24,280 nt of DNA from Olsenella uli (GCF_901212655.1 NZ_CAAKON010000042.1:1-24280), one strand, 5' to 3'. Shown: positions 6,179-13,612, counted from the first letter of the stretch. Program-made: numbers and translations. The notes: a model not told the origin generated them from the sequence alone.

Positions 6179-8556
6179 GCAACCAGCAGACCATGGCCTC
6201 CGAGCTTGGGACCTCCGCGATTCTCGACGTGCCCACCCAGCGCTTTGTTGCCCCAGACCCCCGCGCGGGCGAGCTCAAGACCCTCTCGCACGCCCACGTG
6301 AAGAAGGATGCGCAGGCAGTCCTTGAGGGGCGCCCCGTCTATACCGCAGACCTCGCTCCCACAGACGCGCTCGTCGTGCGCCTGATGCGCTCGCCCCACG
6401 CCCATGCCCGCATCCGTTCCATCGACGCGAGCCGCGCCCGCAAGGCGCCCGGCATCGTGGCCGTCTTCACCTACGAGGACGTGCCCCAGCAGCGCTTCAC
6501 GCTTGCCGGCCAGAGCTTCCGTGAGCTCAGCCCCTACGACACGCTGCTGCTCGACCGCACGCTTCGCTACGAGGGCGACGAGGTGGCCATCGTGGTGGGC
6601 GAGAGCGCCCGTGCCTGCGACGCCGCCATGCGCCGCATCAAGGTGGACTACGAGGTCTTGCCCGCGGTGCTTGACGTGGCTGAGGCGCTCGACAATCCCG
6701 TCGTGATCCACGACGAGGACGATATCCGCGCCTACATCCCCATTGGCGAGGACTTCAAACGCAACCTCGTGGCTCACGAAGTCTCCGAGGTGGGCGACCT
6801 CGATGCCGCGTTTGCCCAGGCAGACGTCATCATCGATCGCACCTACACCAGCCAGGCCGCGCAGCAGGCCATGATGGAGCCCTTCACGAGCTACGCCTAC
6901 CCTGACGAGTGGGGGAGGCTCTGCGTGGTGGCGTCCACGCAGGTGCCCTTCCACGTGCGCCGCCAGGTGGCCAATGCCCTCGGTATCCCCAAGAGCCAGG
7001 TTCGCGTGGTGAAACCCCGCATCGGCGGCGGCTTTGGTGCCAAGCAGAGTGGCTGCAACGAGCCCTTCGCCGCCTTTGCGGCCTGGAAGCTCGGGCGTCC
7101 CTGCATCTGCACCTACACGCGCGAGGAGACCTTCGCCTGTGGCAACTCACGCCACCAGATGCGCATGCACGTGCGCCTGGGTGCCCGGCGCGACGGCCAG
7201 ATTGTGGCCATCGACCTCCACACGCTCAGCAACGCCGGTGCCTACGGCTACCACGCGCCCACCACGGTGGGCCTCTCCGGCCACAAGACGCTGCCGCTCT
7301 ACAACCACGCGCTCGCGAGCCGCTTTGCCTACGACGTGGTCTACACCAACACCGAGCCGGCGGGTGCCTTCCGCGGCTATGGCGCCACCCAGGGATGCTT
7401 TGCCGTGGAGAGCGCCGTCAACGAGCTGGCCGACGAGCTGGGCGTGGACCCTTGTGAGCTCAGGTTCAAGAACATGGTGCGCGAGGGCGAGGTCATGGCC
7501 CAGTACTACGGCGAGACCGCCCGCAGCTGCAAGCTCGACGAGTGCCTGCGCCGCTCGATGGAGATGATCGGCTGGGCGGACAAGCCGCTGCGCCAAGACC
7601 TCGGCGACCGTGTGCGTGGCCTGGGCGTGGCCATCACCATGCAGGGCTCCGGCATCTCCAACGTGGACGTGGGGTCGGTCGACCTCAAGCTCGAGGAGGA
7701 TGGCTTCTACGTCCTTAACATCGGCTGTACCGACATGGGCCAGGGCTGTGACACGGTTCTCGCCCAGTTTGCCGCCGAGGTGCTCGAGTGCTCGCCCGAC
7801 CGCATCGTGGTACGCGGCGTTGACACGGACACTTCGCCGTTCGACACGGGCGCCTACGCCTCGAGCGGCACCTACGTCACGGGCGAGGCCACTGTGCGGG
7901 CCGCCCGCGAGCTGCGCGAGAAGATCTGTGCCCAGGCTGCCACGTGGTGGAAGGTGGGTCCGGCGGAGGTCGAGTTCGACGGCGAGACCATCTCCGTCAC
8001 CCGTGCGGACGGGGAGCATCTCGAGATGAGCCTGGGCGAGCTTGCCAACCGCACCATCGGCGTGGGCATCCAGCCCGGCTGTCTCATGGCGCACGCCTCC
8101 AACGCCCAGCCCGTCTCGCCCCCGCCCTACATGGCGGGCGTCGCCGAGGTGGACGTGGACAAGGCCACGGGCAAGGTCACCGTCGTGGACTACGCCGCCT
8201 GCGTGGACTGCGGCACCGTCGCCAACGCGAACCTTGCGCGCGTGCAGGCGGAGGGAGGCCTGGTGCAGGGCATGGGCATGGCCCTCTACGAGGACGTGCA
8301 GTACAGTCCCGCCGGGCACATGCGCAGCCGAAGCTTCATGCAGTACAAGGTGCCGAGCCGCCTCGACGTACCCGAGCCCCGCGTGGAGTTTGTCCCCAGC
8401 TACGAGCCCACGGGCCCCTTTGGCGCGAAGTCCATCGGCGAGGTGGTCATCAACACGCCGTCGCCCGCCATCGCGAGCGCCGTGGCCCATGCCACCGGCA
8501 ACTACGTGCGCACGCTTCCCATCACGCCGGAGAAGGCCCTGTTCGGCGAAGACTAG
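6175..8556 (+). CDS. Xanthine dehydrogenase-family molybdopterin-binding catalytic subunit
   Basis: This 793-residue catalytic subunit binds the molybdenum cofactor and hydroxylates its substrate with water-derived oxygen. The N-terminal hammerhead domain is at about 45-165. Molybdopterin-contact motifs are GGGFGAKQSG (about 284-293), AGAFRGYGATQG (about 395-406) and TDMGQGCDT (about 520-528). The catalytic glutamate is Glu756 in GPFGAKSIGE. All key motifs are present, so the enzyme is probably active. The start ATG overlaps the stop of the 2Fe-2S gene. Known relatives act on purines, nicotinate, aldehydes and other heterocycles; the sequence alone does not decide the substrate. No XdhC/CoxF-type maturation gene or purine gene lies beside it in the window. 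The adjacent KDG genes are probably a separate unit. Confidence 0.93.
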   Translation: MSNQQTMASELGTSAILDVPTQRFVAPDPRAGELKTLSHAHVKKDAQAVLEGRPVYTADLAPTDALVVRLMRSPHAHARIRSIDASRARKAPGIVAVFTYEDVPQQRFTLAGQSFRELSPYDTLLLDRTLRYEGDEVAIVVGESARACDAAMRRIKVDYEVLPAVLDVAEALDNPVVIHDEDDIRAYIPIGEDFKRNLVAHEVSEVGDLDAAFAQADVIIDRTYTSQAAQQAMMEPFTSYAYPDEWGRLCVVASTQVPFHVRRQVANALGIPKSQVRVVKPRIGGGFGAKQSGCNEPFAAFAAWKLGRPCICTYTREETFACGNSRHQMRMHVRLGARRDGQIVAIDLHTLSNAGAYGYHAPTTVGLSGHKTLPLYNHALASRFAYDVVYTNTEPAGAFRGYGATQGCFAVESAVNELADELGVDPCELRFKNMVREGEVMAQYYGETARSCKLDECLRRSMEMIGWADKPLRQDLGDRVRGLGVAITMQGSGISNVDVGSVDLKLEEDGFYVLNIGCTDMGQGCDTVLAQFAAEVLECSPDRIVVRGVDTDTSPFDTGAYASSGTYVTGEATVRAARELREKICAQAATWWKVGPAEVEFDGETISVTRADGEHLEMSLGELANRTIGVGIQPGCLMAHASNAQPVSPPPYMAGVAEVDVDKATGKVTVVDYAACVDCGTVANANLARVQAEGGLVQGMGMALYEDVQYSPAGHMRSRSFMQYKVPSRLDVPEPRVEFVPSYEPTGPFGAKSIGEVVINTPSPAIASAVAHATGNYVRTLPITPEKALFGED

Positions 8557-8565
8557 AGCTCATGT

Positions 8566-8615
8566 GCCGGGGACTGGCGCCTTGCCACGTGCCCTTTGCG
8601 TGAGAGCCTACGTAG
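8566..8615. repeat. Degenerate copy of the palindromic element found at 24182-24253
   Basis: Starting 10 bp after the hydroxylase stop codon, this stretch aligns to 24189 onward with one gap. The shared blocks include GCCGGG, ACTGGC and CCTTTGCGTGA, and roughly 80% of bases match over about 46 positions. The palindrome has largely decayed here. This shows that the element is dispersed and not unique to the ABC gene. Confidence 0.65.
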
Positions 8616-8625
8616 GGAGATAAAA

Positions 8626-8739
8626 GTGGATAAGCTGACGGGCCGCGAAGGGGTGGTGGGGTTCAACAGGGCGCTGGACGCGTGCCTTATCATGTCCATC
8701 GTGTGGGCTGGCTGGCCGAGATCTTTGGTTGGCGCATGA
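8626..8739 (+). CDS. Possible 37-residue small protein or remnant of a lost gene
   Basis: A GTG at 8626 is preceded by GGGAG at 8615-8619 with good 6-nt spacing. The first 25 or so codons have the G/C-ending codon use of real genes here. The peptide (MDKLTGREGVV..., then CLIMSIVWAGW) is partly hydrophobic and stops at a TGA at 8737. After about codon 28 the codon bias fades. A second frame then continues with LAEIFGWRMIFA, which resembles a membrane-protein segment, so a frameshifted remnant of a transporter is possible. I do not recognise the family. Confidence 0.3.
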   Translation: MDKLTGREGVVGFNRALDACLIMSIVWAGWPRSLVGA

Positions 8740-8819
8740 TCTTTGCCGCGCGGCCGCCATGGTTCGCTCGCTTCGTCGCAAGGGATAGCACGGGTCGCGC
8801 CATCAGGCTTGAGCGTAAA

Positions 8820-8865
8820 GGGGAGGGCCCCGAGCGTATCGATTCGCTCGGGGCCCTCCCCGTTT
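8820..8865. terminator. Strong bidirectional terminator between convergent genes
   Basis: A perfect 17-bp stem (8820-8836 and 8845-8861) closes an 8-nt loop, TATCGATT. On the plus strand it is followed by GTTTCC, and on the minus strand by CTTTACGC. It sits between the end of the hydroxylase operon and the end of the convergent transporter gene and should stop transcription from both sides. Confidence 0.88.
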
Positions 8866-8929
8866 CCTTGGTGCTTGAGGCGCATGCCTCCGTTTTGCGA
8901 GCTACCTACGGCCAGATTGCGGCCGGATG

Positions 8930-10252
8930 CTAGGCCTCGTAGTCCATGTCCTTGGACTCCTTGATGAGCAGCAGGGCAACGAGAGCCAGCACGCTCATGC
9001 CGCCGAGGTACCAGCCGAGGGCCATGATGCCGTACTCGGTGACCAGGTACGTGGCGATCGTCGGGGCAAAGGCGCCGCCGAGGATCGAGGCGAGGTTATA
9101 GGCCAGGCCGGCGCCGGAGTAGCGCACGTTTGCCGGGAAGAGCTCGGGCAGGTAGGCGCCGCAGGGGCCAAAGAGGCCACCCATGAGCACGAAGCCGAGG
9201 CAGAGGAACACCATGACGCCGAGGACGGTCGTGGTCTGGGCGGTGCCGAGCAGGGCCGGGGAGAAGAAGCTGAAGACGGCGGTCAGGACCGTGGTGAACA
9301 GCAGCACGCTCTTACGGCCGCGCTTGTCGGCCTGCAGGCAGCCAACGACGATGAACGCCGCAAAGAAGAAGATCGAGACCATCTGCATGCCAAGGAACTG
9401 GACATGGGAGTAGCCGAGCGTCTTCTCGCCGTAGGACAGCGACCAAGTGCCGAGGATGTAGAACAGCGTGTAGGTGACGCCCATGGCGCAGGTGCCCAGC
9501 ACGACCTGCTTCCAGTGCTTGCAGAGCTCCTTGAGCGGGGCCTTCACCACGCGGTCCTCCTTGAGGGCCTTCTGGAAGACCGGGGTCTCGCTCATGCGCT
9601 CACGAACGACGAGGCCAACCACCACGAGGATTGCGGAGAGCAAAAACGGCACGCGCCAGCCCCAGGCAAGCATGGTGTCATTGGAGAGGTTGCTCTCGAG
9701 CAGCAGGTTCACGCCATAGGCGCAGAAAAAGCCGATGGGCGCGCCCAGGTTGGGGAAGGAGCCGTAGAGGGCACGCTTGTTGGCCGGAGCGTTCTCGGTG
9801 GCCACGAGCGCGGCGCCGCTCCACTCGCCGGCGAGGCCGAGGCCCTGGCAGGCACGGCAAAGGCAGAGCAGCACGACGGCCGCGGCGCCGAGCGTGTCAT
9901 AGCCGGGCAGCACGCCTACCACAAAGGTGGAGATGCCCATCATCATGAGGGCGACGACCAGCGTCTTCTTGCGGCCCATCTTGTCGCCGAAGTGACCAAA
10001 CAGAAGCGAGCCGAAGGGACGCGCCAGGAACGAGACGGCGAACGTGGTGAAGGACAGCAGCGTGGCCAGGAACGGGTCGGTGATGTTGGCGAAGAACACC
10101 TTGGGGAAGAAGAAGGCCGCCGCAATGGAATAGCAGTAGTTGTCATAGAACTCGATGGCGGTGCCAACCATGGAGGCGGCGATGATCTCGCCGATCGAGT
10201 CGCGCTTTTGGGTTTCTGCCTGTGTGGCCAGGGTTGCTGAGTTGCCTGACAT
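8930..10252 (-). CDS. MFS transporter, metabolite:H+ symporter (MHS) family
   Basis: This 440-residue inner-membrane protein has about 12 hydrophobic segments and resembles the MHS group (ProP/ShiA/YhjE-like proton symporters for organic acids and osmolytes). The MHS opening SIGEIIAASMVGTAIEFYD is at 19-37. The major-facilitator signature GHFGDKMGRKKT is at 86-97. GLAGEWSGAALVATENAP is the family's central loop motif. The ATG at 10252 is chosen because it follows GAGAGGAGTGCC; an upstream in-frame ATG at 10279 lacks this support. An Ile/Val-rich leader peptide and an intrinsic terminator lie immediately upstream on the same strand. This suggests that expression responds to isoleucyl- or branched-chain aminoacyl-tRNA. 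The transported compound is therefore perhaps a branched-chain amino acid or a related oxo-acid, but this is inference. Confidence 0.9.
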   Translation of the reverse strand: MSGNSATLATQAETQKRDSIGEIIAASMVGTAIEFYDNYCYSIAAAFFFPKVFFANITDPFLATLLSFTTFAVSFLARPFGSLLFGHFGDKMGRKKTLVVALMMMGISTFVVGVLPGYDTLGAAAVVLLCLCRACQGLGLAGEWSGAALVATENAPANKRALYGSFPNLGAPIGFFCAYGVNLLLESNLSNDTMLAWGWRVPFLLSAILVVVGLVVRERMSETPVFQKALKEDRVVKAPLKELCKHWKQVVLGTCAMGVTYTLFYILGTWSLSYGEKTLGYSHVQFLGMQMVSIFFFAAFIVVGCLQADKRGRKSVLLFTTVLTAVFSFFSPALLGTAQTTTVLGVMVFLCLGFVLMGGLFGPCGAYLPELFPANVRYSGAGLAYNLASILGGAFAPTIATYLVTEYGIMALGWYLGGMSVLALVALLLIKESKDMDYEA

Positions 10253-10345
10253 GGCACTCCTCTCGTTGTGGATTCGCACTCATGTGCAGATTCCTGAGAG
10301 GCAACCATCCAAGCGACCGAAGGTGTTATGGGGATGCGTGAAAGC

Positions 10346-10438
10346 AAAAAGGCCCTCGACCGCCTGGATGGCAGCCTCGGGTCTCTGCGATGGCTGCCCG
10401 TGGGTTAGCACGGACAGCAGATATGGCCATCCGTGCTA
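10346..10438 (-). terminator. Transcription attenuator in front of the MHS transporter
   Basis: Read on the minus strand, hairpin 1 is TAGCACGGA/TCCGTGCTA (10438-10430 and 10414-10406), starting at the leader peptide's stop codon. A terminator stem follows: CCCGAGGCTGCC (10381-10370) against GGCGGTCGAGGG (10364-10353), with a tandem G-A mismatch and two G-U pairs, then CC and five T (10350-10346). GGCAGCC at 10398-10392 can pair perfectly with GGCTGCC at 10376-10370. That pairing would use up the terminator's 5' arm and so act as an antiterminator. CCGTG and CACGG nearby offer a further alternative pairing. These are the parts of a trp/ilv-type attenuator. Confidence 0.75.
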
Positions 10439-10486
10439 GCTAATAACGCGAATAATCTCGATGAGCGCGACGATGGCCTTAGTCAT
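10436..10486 (-). CDS. Ile/Val-rich attenuator leader peptide (16 residues)
   Basis: The peptide is MTKAIVALIEIIRVIS. It starts at an ATG with a ribosome site AGAGGA (10500-10495) 8 nt upstream and stops at TAG. Five of 16 residues are Ile, two Val and one Leu, and the Ile codons cluster near the end (ATT ATT CGC GTT ATT). The stop codon overlaps the first attenuator hairpin. A ribosome stalled at the last Ile codons would cover that arm and change the downstream folding. The layout is that of branched-chain amino-acid biosynthesis leaders, but the gene controlled here is an MHS-family transporter. It is too short to be found by ordinary gene callers. Confidence 0.75.
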   Translation of the reverse strand: MTKAIVALIEIIRVIS

Positions 10487-10509
10487 GATGCAAATCCTCT
10501 TGGTCGTTG

Positions 10510-10552
10510 CGAACGGGGGTTCCGTTCGCTCACGAGCGCCCCCTGCGCTCGT
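10510..10552 (-). promoter_or_regulatory. Two hairpins at the 5' end of the transporter leader RNA
   Basis: ACGAGCGC/GCGCTCGT (10532-10539 and 10545-10552) is a perfect 8-bp stem that would lie at the very 5' end of the transcript. CGAACGG/CCGTTCG (10510-10516 and 10522-10528) is a second, 7-bp stem. Both precede the leader peptide's ribosome site and may protect the RNA or shape the leader. Confidence 0.6.
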
Positions 10553-10558
10553 TGGCGA

Positions 10559-10589
10559 ATACTATCGAACTGGTGGGAATTGAAGTCAA
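10559..10589 (-). promoter_or_regulatory. Promoter of the leader peptide and MHS transporter
   Basis: On the minus strand TTGACT (10589-10584) and TAGTAT (10564-10559) are 19 bp apart, the same spacing as in the candidate kdgK promoter. Transcription would begin near 10552, giving a leader of about 300 nt before the transporter start. Confidence 0.6.
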
Positions 10590-10757
10590 GGGCAAAACAG
10601 GCTGTGTTTGTAAGCAATGTGTTAACAGAATTTGTCGGTAAACGAGCAGTATGTATCGGCGAGCGGCTTATTCTGTCCAATCATTAGGGATAGCTGTGTG
10701 TGAATTGTTGTCCGCAACGGGCCGTATGCTGAAATGGATGATGGGAGGTTGGGGCGT

Positions 10758-11546
10758 ATGAGGCGTGGAACGAAGACGGGCCTTGCGACTGCGGCCCTAT
10801 TGCTTGCTGCTGCCGCGGGGTTGCTCGACGGGGAGCTTGGACTGCGCGGTCCGGCGTTCGCGGGTGGGCGGGGTGTCGGTGGAGCGACCGTGTCGGTGGC
10901 GACGTCGGATGCCGCTGCGTCACAAAGTTATGAGCCCACGGCGTGGGATTCGGATGCGTATCCCGAGTACTACCGCCTGGCCGGCCCGGCCGTGGTGGGC
11001 GATGCCCCAGCTCCGGGCGAGGTGCGCTACGAGGGGCTTGATGCGCTCGGCCGCACACACTCCGTGGTGGCAACTGTCACCTGCGGGATGTATGAGGCGA
11101 CCCGGGACCATGAGCCTCATCTCGACAAGGATGACAACCCTGCCGGCTGGGGTCACAACGGCAAGGTGGACATCGAGGTGCCGGGAGGCAAGACCTATCA
11201 TGGCTACCTCTGGAATCGGAGCCATCTGCTGGCGGACAGCCTCGGCGGTGAGGCAGCGCGCGAGAATCTCGTCACGGGCACGCGAACGCAGAACGTGGGC
11301 GCCAATGACGGCCAGGGCGGCATGGCCTACGAGGAGGAGCGCGCTCGCTCATGGCTTGCCGCCCACCCAGACGGCACGGTTTACTACGCCGCCACGCCCG
11401 CCTATGCAGGCGACGAGCTCATACCCCGCTCCGTCTTCGTCGACATCCTCACCTCAGACGGCGCCATCAACGATCACGTCGAGGTCTACAACACCGCCCT
11501 CGGCTACACTCTCAACTACACCACCGGCACCTTCACCGCCCAATAA
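10758..11546 (+). CDS. Secreted DNA/RNA non-specific endonuclease (streptococcal DNase-like)
   Basis: This 262-residue protein is predicted to be exported and to degrade extracellular DNA. It has an Arg/Lys n-region (MRRGTKTG), an Ala/Leu-rich hydrophobic core (9-23) and a possible signal-peptidase site after AFA at about 35. The nuclease core holds WNRSHLLADSLGG (152-164), with His156 as the expected general base of the His-Me-finger fold. This is followed by RENLVTGTRTQNVGANDG (168-185), whose asparagines are the likely metal ligands. The C-terminal NYTTGTF is typical of the family. The ATG at 10758 follows GGGAGG and is preferred over an in-frame ATG at 10734. The gene stands alone, with no immunity gene beside it, consistent with scavenging of external DNA rather than a toxin role. 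No convincing promoter was identified. Confidence 0.88.
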   Translation: MRRGTKTGLATAALLLAAAAGLLDGELGLRGPAFAGGRGVGGATVSVATSDAAASQSYEPTAWDSDAYPEYYRLAGPAVVGDAPAPGEVRYEGLDALGRTHSVVATVTCGMYEATRDHEPHLDKDDNPAGWGHNGKVDIEVPGGKTYHGYLWNRSHLLADSLGGEAARENLVTGTRTQNVGANDGQGGMAYEEERARSWLAAHPDGTVYYAATPAYAGDELIPRSVFVDILTSDGAINDHVEVYNTALGYTLNYTTGTFTAQ

Positions 11547-11584
11547 ACCCCCGCTCGCAATCACACCCGAAGCCAAAGGTGCCG
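11525..11584 (+). terminator. Weak inverted repeat across the nuclease stop codon
   Basis: CGGCACCTT (11525-11533) and AAGGTGCCG (11576-11584) are perfect 9-bp arms separated by 42 nt that include the nuclease stop codon. This is the only pairing noticed in the short gap before the convergent nrdB gene. It lacks a T-run and has a long loop, so terminator function is uncertain. Confidence 0.3.
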
Positions 11585-11684
11585 TCAGGTGGAAAAGGCG
11601 GAGGAGTAACCAGGCGCGAAGCAAAGTGGCCCCGACCGCAGGGTTATGGCAAGGCCCCGTCAGGCAGAGCAAGGTCACGAGCGC

Positions 11685-12743
11685 CTACAGGTCGTCCACC
11701 AGCGCCGTCGACTTGGCGTACGCGGTGCTCTTGGCCTCGAAGAAGTCCGTCTTCACCATGTTGGCGTTGCTGTACTGAGAAACCCACTGCATGTCGGCGG
11801 GCTCCTCGTCGTAGCCCTCAAAGAGCGTGCCGAAGCCCAGCGAGCTCCAGCGGAGGTTGCCCAGGTACTTGATGTAGTCCGTGATCATCTGCCTGGTGAG
11901 GCCCTGGATGTCGTCGCCCACCACGTAGTGGCCCCAGGCGATCTCCTGGCGCACGCCCTCCTCGAGCATGGCCTTGAGCTCGGCCACGGCCTCGGGCCCA
12001 AAGAGCTCGGGCTCCTCCTTCTGCAGCTCGAGAATCATGTTGCGGAAGAGCCACAGGTGCGTGTTCTCGTCGCGGTTGATGTAGCGGATCTCCTGGGCAC
12101 TGCCAGGCATGCGGCCGTTGCGCGCGAGGTTGTAGAAGAACATGAAGCCCGAGTAGAAGTACACGCCCTCCAGGACGAAGTTGGCCATCATGACGCGCAG
12201 CAGGGTGGGGGCGTCCTTCTTTTCCTGAAACTCGTTGTAGAGGTTGCCGATGAACTCGTTGCGCGCGAGCAGGTGCTCGTCGGTCTTCCACTGGTAGAGG
12301 ATCTCGTTGCGCCTCTCGGGGGAGCAGATGGTGTCGAGCATGTAGGAGTAGCTCTGCGAGTGTACGCACTCCTGGAAGGTCTGGATGTGCAGGCACAGGT
12401 TCACCTCGTTGGCGGTGATGTACTCGCCCACGTTGGGGAGGTTGGCCGTCTGCAGGGAGTCCAGGAACACGAGGAAGGAGAGGATCTTGTCGTAGGCCAT
12501 GCGCTCGGCCTCGGGCAGGTTGGGGTAGTCCTTCACGTCCTGGGCAAGGTTGATCTCCTCGGGGATCCAGAAGTTGTTCATGGCCTGGCGGTACCAGTCG
12601 CTGACCCAGGCGTACTTCATGTTGTTGAAGTCGTTGAGGTTCGTTGTATTGCCGCCAATCATGCGGCGGGCACGCACGTCGGTGTCGCCGTTGGGGTTGA
12701 ACAGGGCCTTCTTGGTGAGCTTGGGCATCTCGTGGTCGGACAT
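11685..12743 (-). CDS. nrdB: Class Ia ribonucleotide reductase, beta (radical-generating) subunit
   Basis: This 352-residue di-iron protein generates the tyrosyl radical used by the alpha subunit to reduce ribonucleotides aerobically. The expected di-iron ligands are all visible: Asp95 (FLDSLQ), Glu125 and His128 (ECVHSQSY), Glu192 (LEGVYFYSGF), and Glu226 and His229 (RDENTH). The radical tyrosine is Tyr132. The acidic C-terminal tail ending VDDL fits the peptide that docks on the alpha subunit. The ATG at 12743 follows AGAGGA. The length is slightly below that of the E. coli protein. The matching alpha gene is not adjacent but about 4.3 kb away on the same strand, with an ABC transporter operon of opposite orientation between them. 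Confidence 0.95.
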   Translation of the reverse strand: MSDHEMPKLTKKALFNPNGDTDVRARRMIGGNTTNLNDFNNMKYAWVSDWYRQAMNNFWIPEEINLAQDVKDYPNLPEAERMAYDKILSFLVFLDSLQTANLPNVGEYITANEVNLCLHIQTFQECVHSQSYSYMLDTICSPERRNEILYQWKTDEHLLARNEFIGNLYNEFQEKKDAPTLLRVMMANFVLEGVYFYSGFMFFYNLARNGRMPGSAQEIRYINRDENTHLWLFRNMILELQKEEPELFGPEAVAELKAMLEEGVRQEIAWGHYVVGDDIQGLTRQMITDYIKYLGNLRWSSLGFGTLFEGYDEEPADMQWVSQYSNANMVKTDFFEAKSTAYAKSTALVDDL

Positions 12744-13333
12744 GGCTTCCTCTCGAATGCGCGGCTTGTGCGCGGGCGTGGCCTTGTGTGAAGTGCGCCC
12801 GCTGCAGCCGTGGTGGTTTGGGCAGGGGCACGTGTCCCGTCTGGCAGGCGCGTGCCGTGGCTTTATGCGCACCTAGTAGACCACAATGGGCGGACAGAAA
12901 TGTGTGCCCGCTACGACAGTTTTGCCGTCTTGCGTCGATGCCCTGCCCCTGCTGCCGTGACCTTTCCCATGCTTTCGCTCAGCGCTGCGACTCCGTTGGC
13001 TCGCTAAACTCGGACTTCCTCCGCTGCTCTATGCCCGAAAAGCCAAGCATCATGAGTTCGCAGGCCATGTGAGAGACCTTCTTCGAGGGCAACCGACTCG
13101 TCCGAGGCAAACCACCTCTGGTAGACAAATTGATTCCAGAAACAATAAATTGCAGGTAACTAACTGTATGACTCACGAGCCTCAGGTGTGGGAAGAAGCT
13201 CGTGCTCGATCGCGTGGGCATGGGGAAGGATGATGACGCGCGTCGCAAGCGCTTTCTTGATCGAGTGAGTGCGCAGGCATCTCCTCTGTAGCTCTTCATC
13301 GCTGGCGGCGCCGGGAGGGTATTTCAGGCGCCG
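12744..13333. other. Gene-poor spacer between nrdB and the ABC transporter promoter
   Basis: About 590 bp without a supported gene. The part nearest nrdB must contain its promoter, but I found no convincing boxes. The stretch 13100-13170 is markedly AT-rich for this window. A coding-like frame from 13172 to a TAG at 13289-13291 reads KKLVLDRVGMGKDDDARRK and onwards with genome-typical codons but has no proper start. It may be the tail of a lost gene. I see no transposase, tRNA or clear terminator here. Confidence 0.5.
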
Positions 13334-13353
13334 CTCGTTTTGGAGAAAACGAG
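13334..13353. promoter_or_regulatory. Perfect inverted repeat just upstream of the ABC transporter promoter
   Basis: CTCGTTTTGGAGAAAACGAG has exact 8-bp arms around GGAG. It ends 9 bp before the -35 box of the promoter at 13363-13391, a usual position for an activator or repressor site. No regulator gene is adjacent, so the binding protein is unknown. Confidence 0.55.
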
Positions 13354-13362
13354 AACTTGTGA

Positions 13363-13391
13363 TTGACAGCGGGCGGGCTTCCGCTTAGGAT
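13363..13391 (+). promoter_or_regulatory. Consensus sigma-70 promoter of the ABC transporter leader
   Basis: TTGACA (13363-13368) and TAGGAT (13386-13391) are 17 bp apart, the best promoter match in the window. Transcription would start near 13398. The RNA begins with stable stems, including CGGGC-TTCG-GCCCG at 13404-13417. It runs about 410 nt before the permease start codon. Confidence 0.75.
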
Positions 13392-13549
13392 TGCCGGCGG
13401 CTTCGGGCTTCGGCCCGCGTAGGCCAACGGATGGCGGCTGCGCATCCGACCGCCGTGCATCGGTCTTTGTCGCGGCGATGCCTGCCGCAGCCTTTGTCGT
13501 GGCCGCACGTGCGGCGCGGCTGCACTCACAACGGAGGAGGCGAGCGTAC

Positions 13550-13612
13550 ATGGACGACAGTCACAGTCACATATTCGTTGACGAGCAGGGCGCTTGCCTC
13601 TGCCAGATGTAG
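13550..13612 (+). CDS. Putative 20-residue leader peptide upstream of the ABC transporter
   Basis: The peptide is MDDSHSHIFVDEQGACLCQM. Its ATG follows a very strong ribosome site, GGAGGAGG (13533-13540), with 9-nt spacing, and it ends at TAG. It lies in the long leader of the transporter operon, about 195 nt before the permease start. Two Cys codons flank one Leu near the end, the place where ribosome stalling would matter, and two His codons lie near the start. Short alternative stems (for example GGCCC-CGTG-GGGCC at 13638-13651) follow, but there is no T-run. Regulation by cysteine supply, or by a metal bound to the His/Cys peptide, are the ideas to weigh. Neither is shown by the sequence. 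Confidence 0.5.
   Translation: MDDSHSHIFVDEQGACLCQM

Noticed and set aside
2530..8556. KDG genes and hydroxylase operon as one pathway
   Set aside because: Two hairpins and a separate promoter-like sequence lie between them, and no known uronate route uses a molybdenum hydroxylase. They are probably independent units.
10758..11546. Nuclease as a toxin of an immunity or contact-dependent system
   Set aside because: It has a simple signal peptide, no long delivery domains and no small immunity gene beside it, so a secreted scavenging nuclease is the simpler reading.
12979..13299. 106-residue minus-strand open frame in the nrdB-transporter spacer
   Set aside because: It has no ribosome site, no recognisable domain and a Ser/Arg-rich composition. 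It spans the AT-rich part without codon bias.
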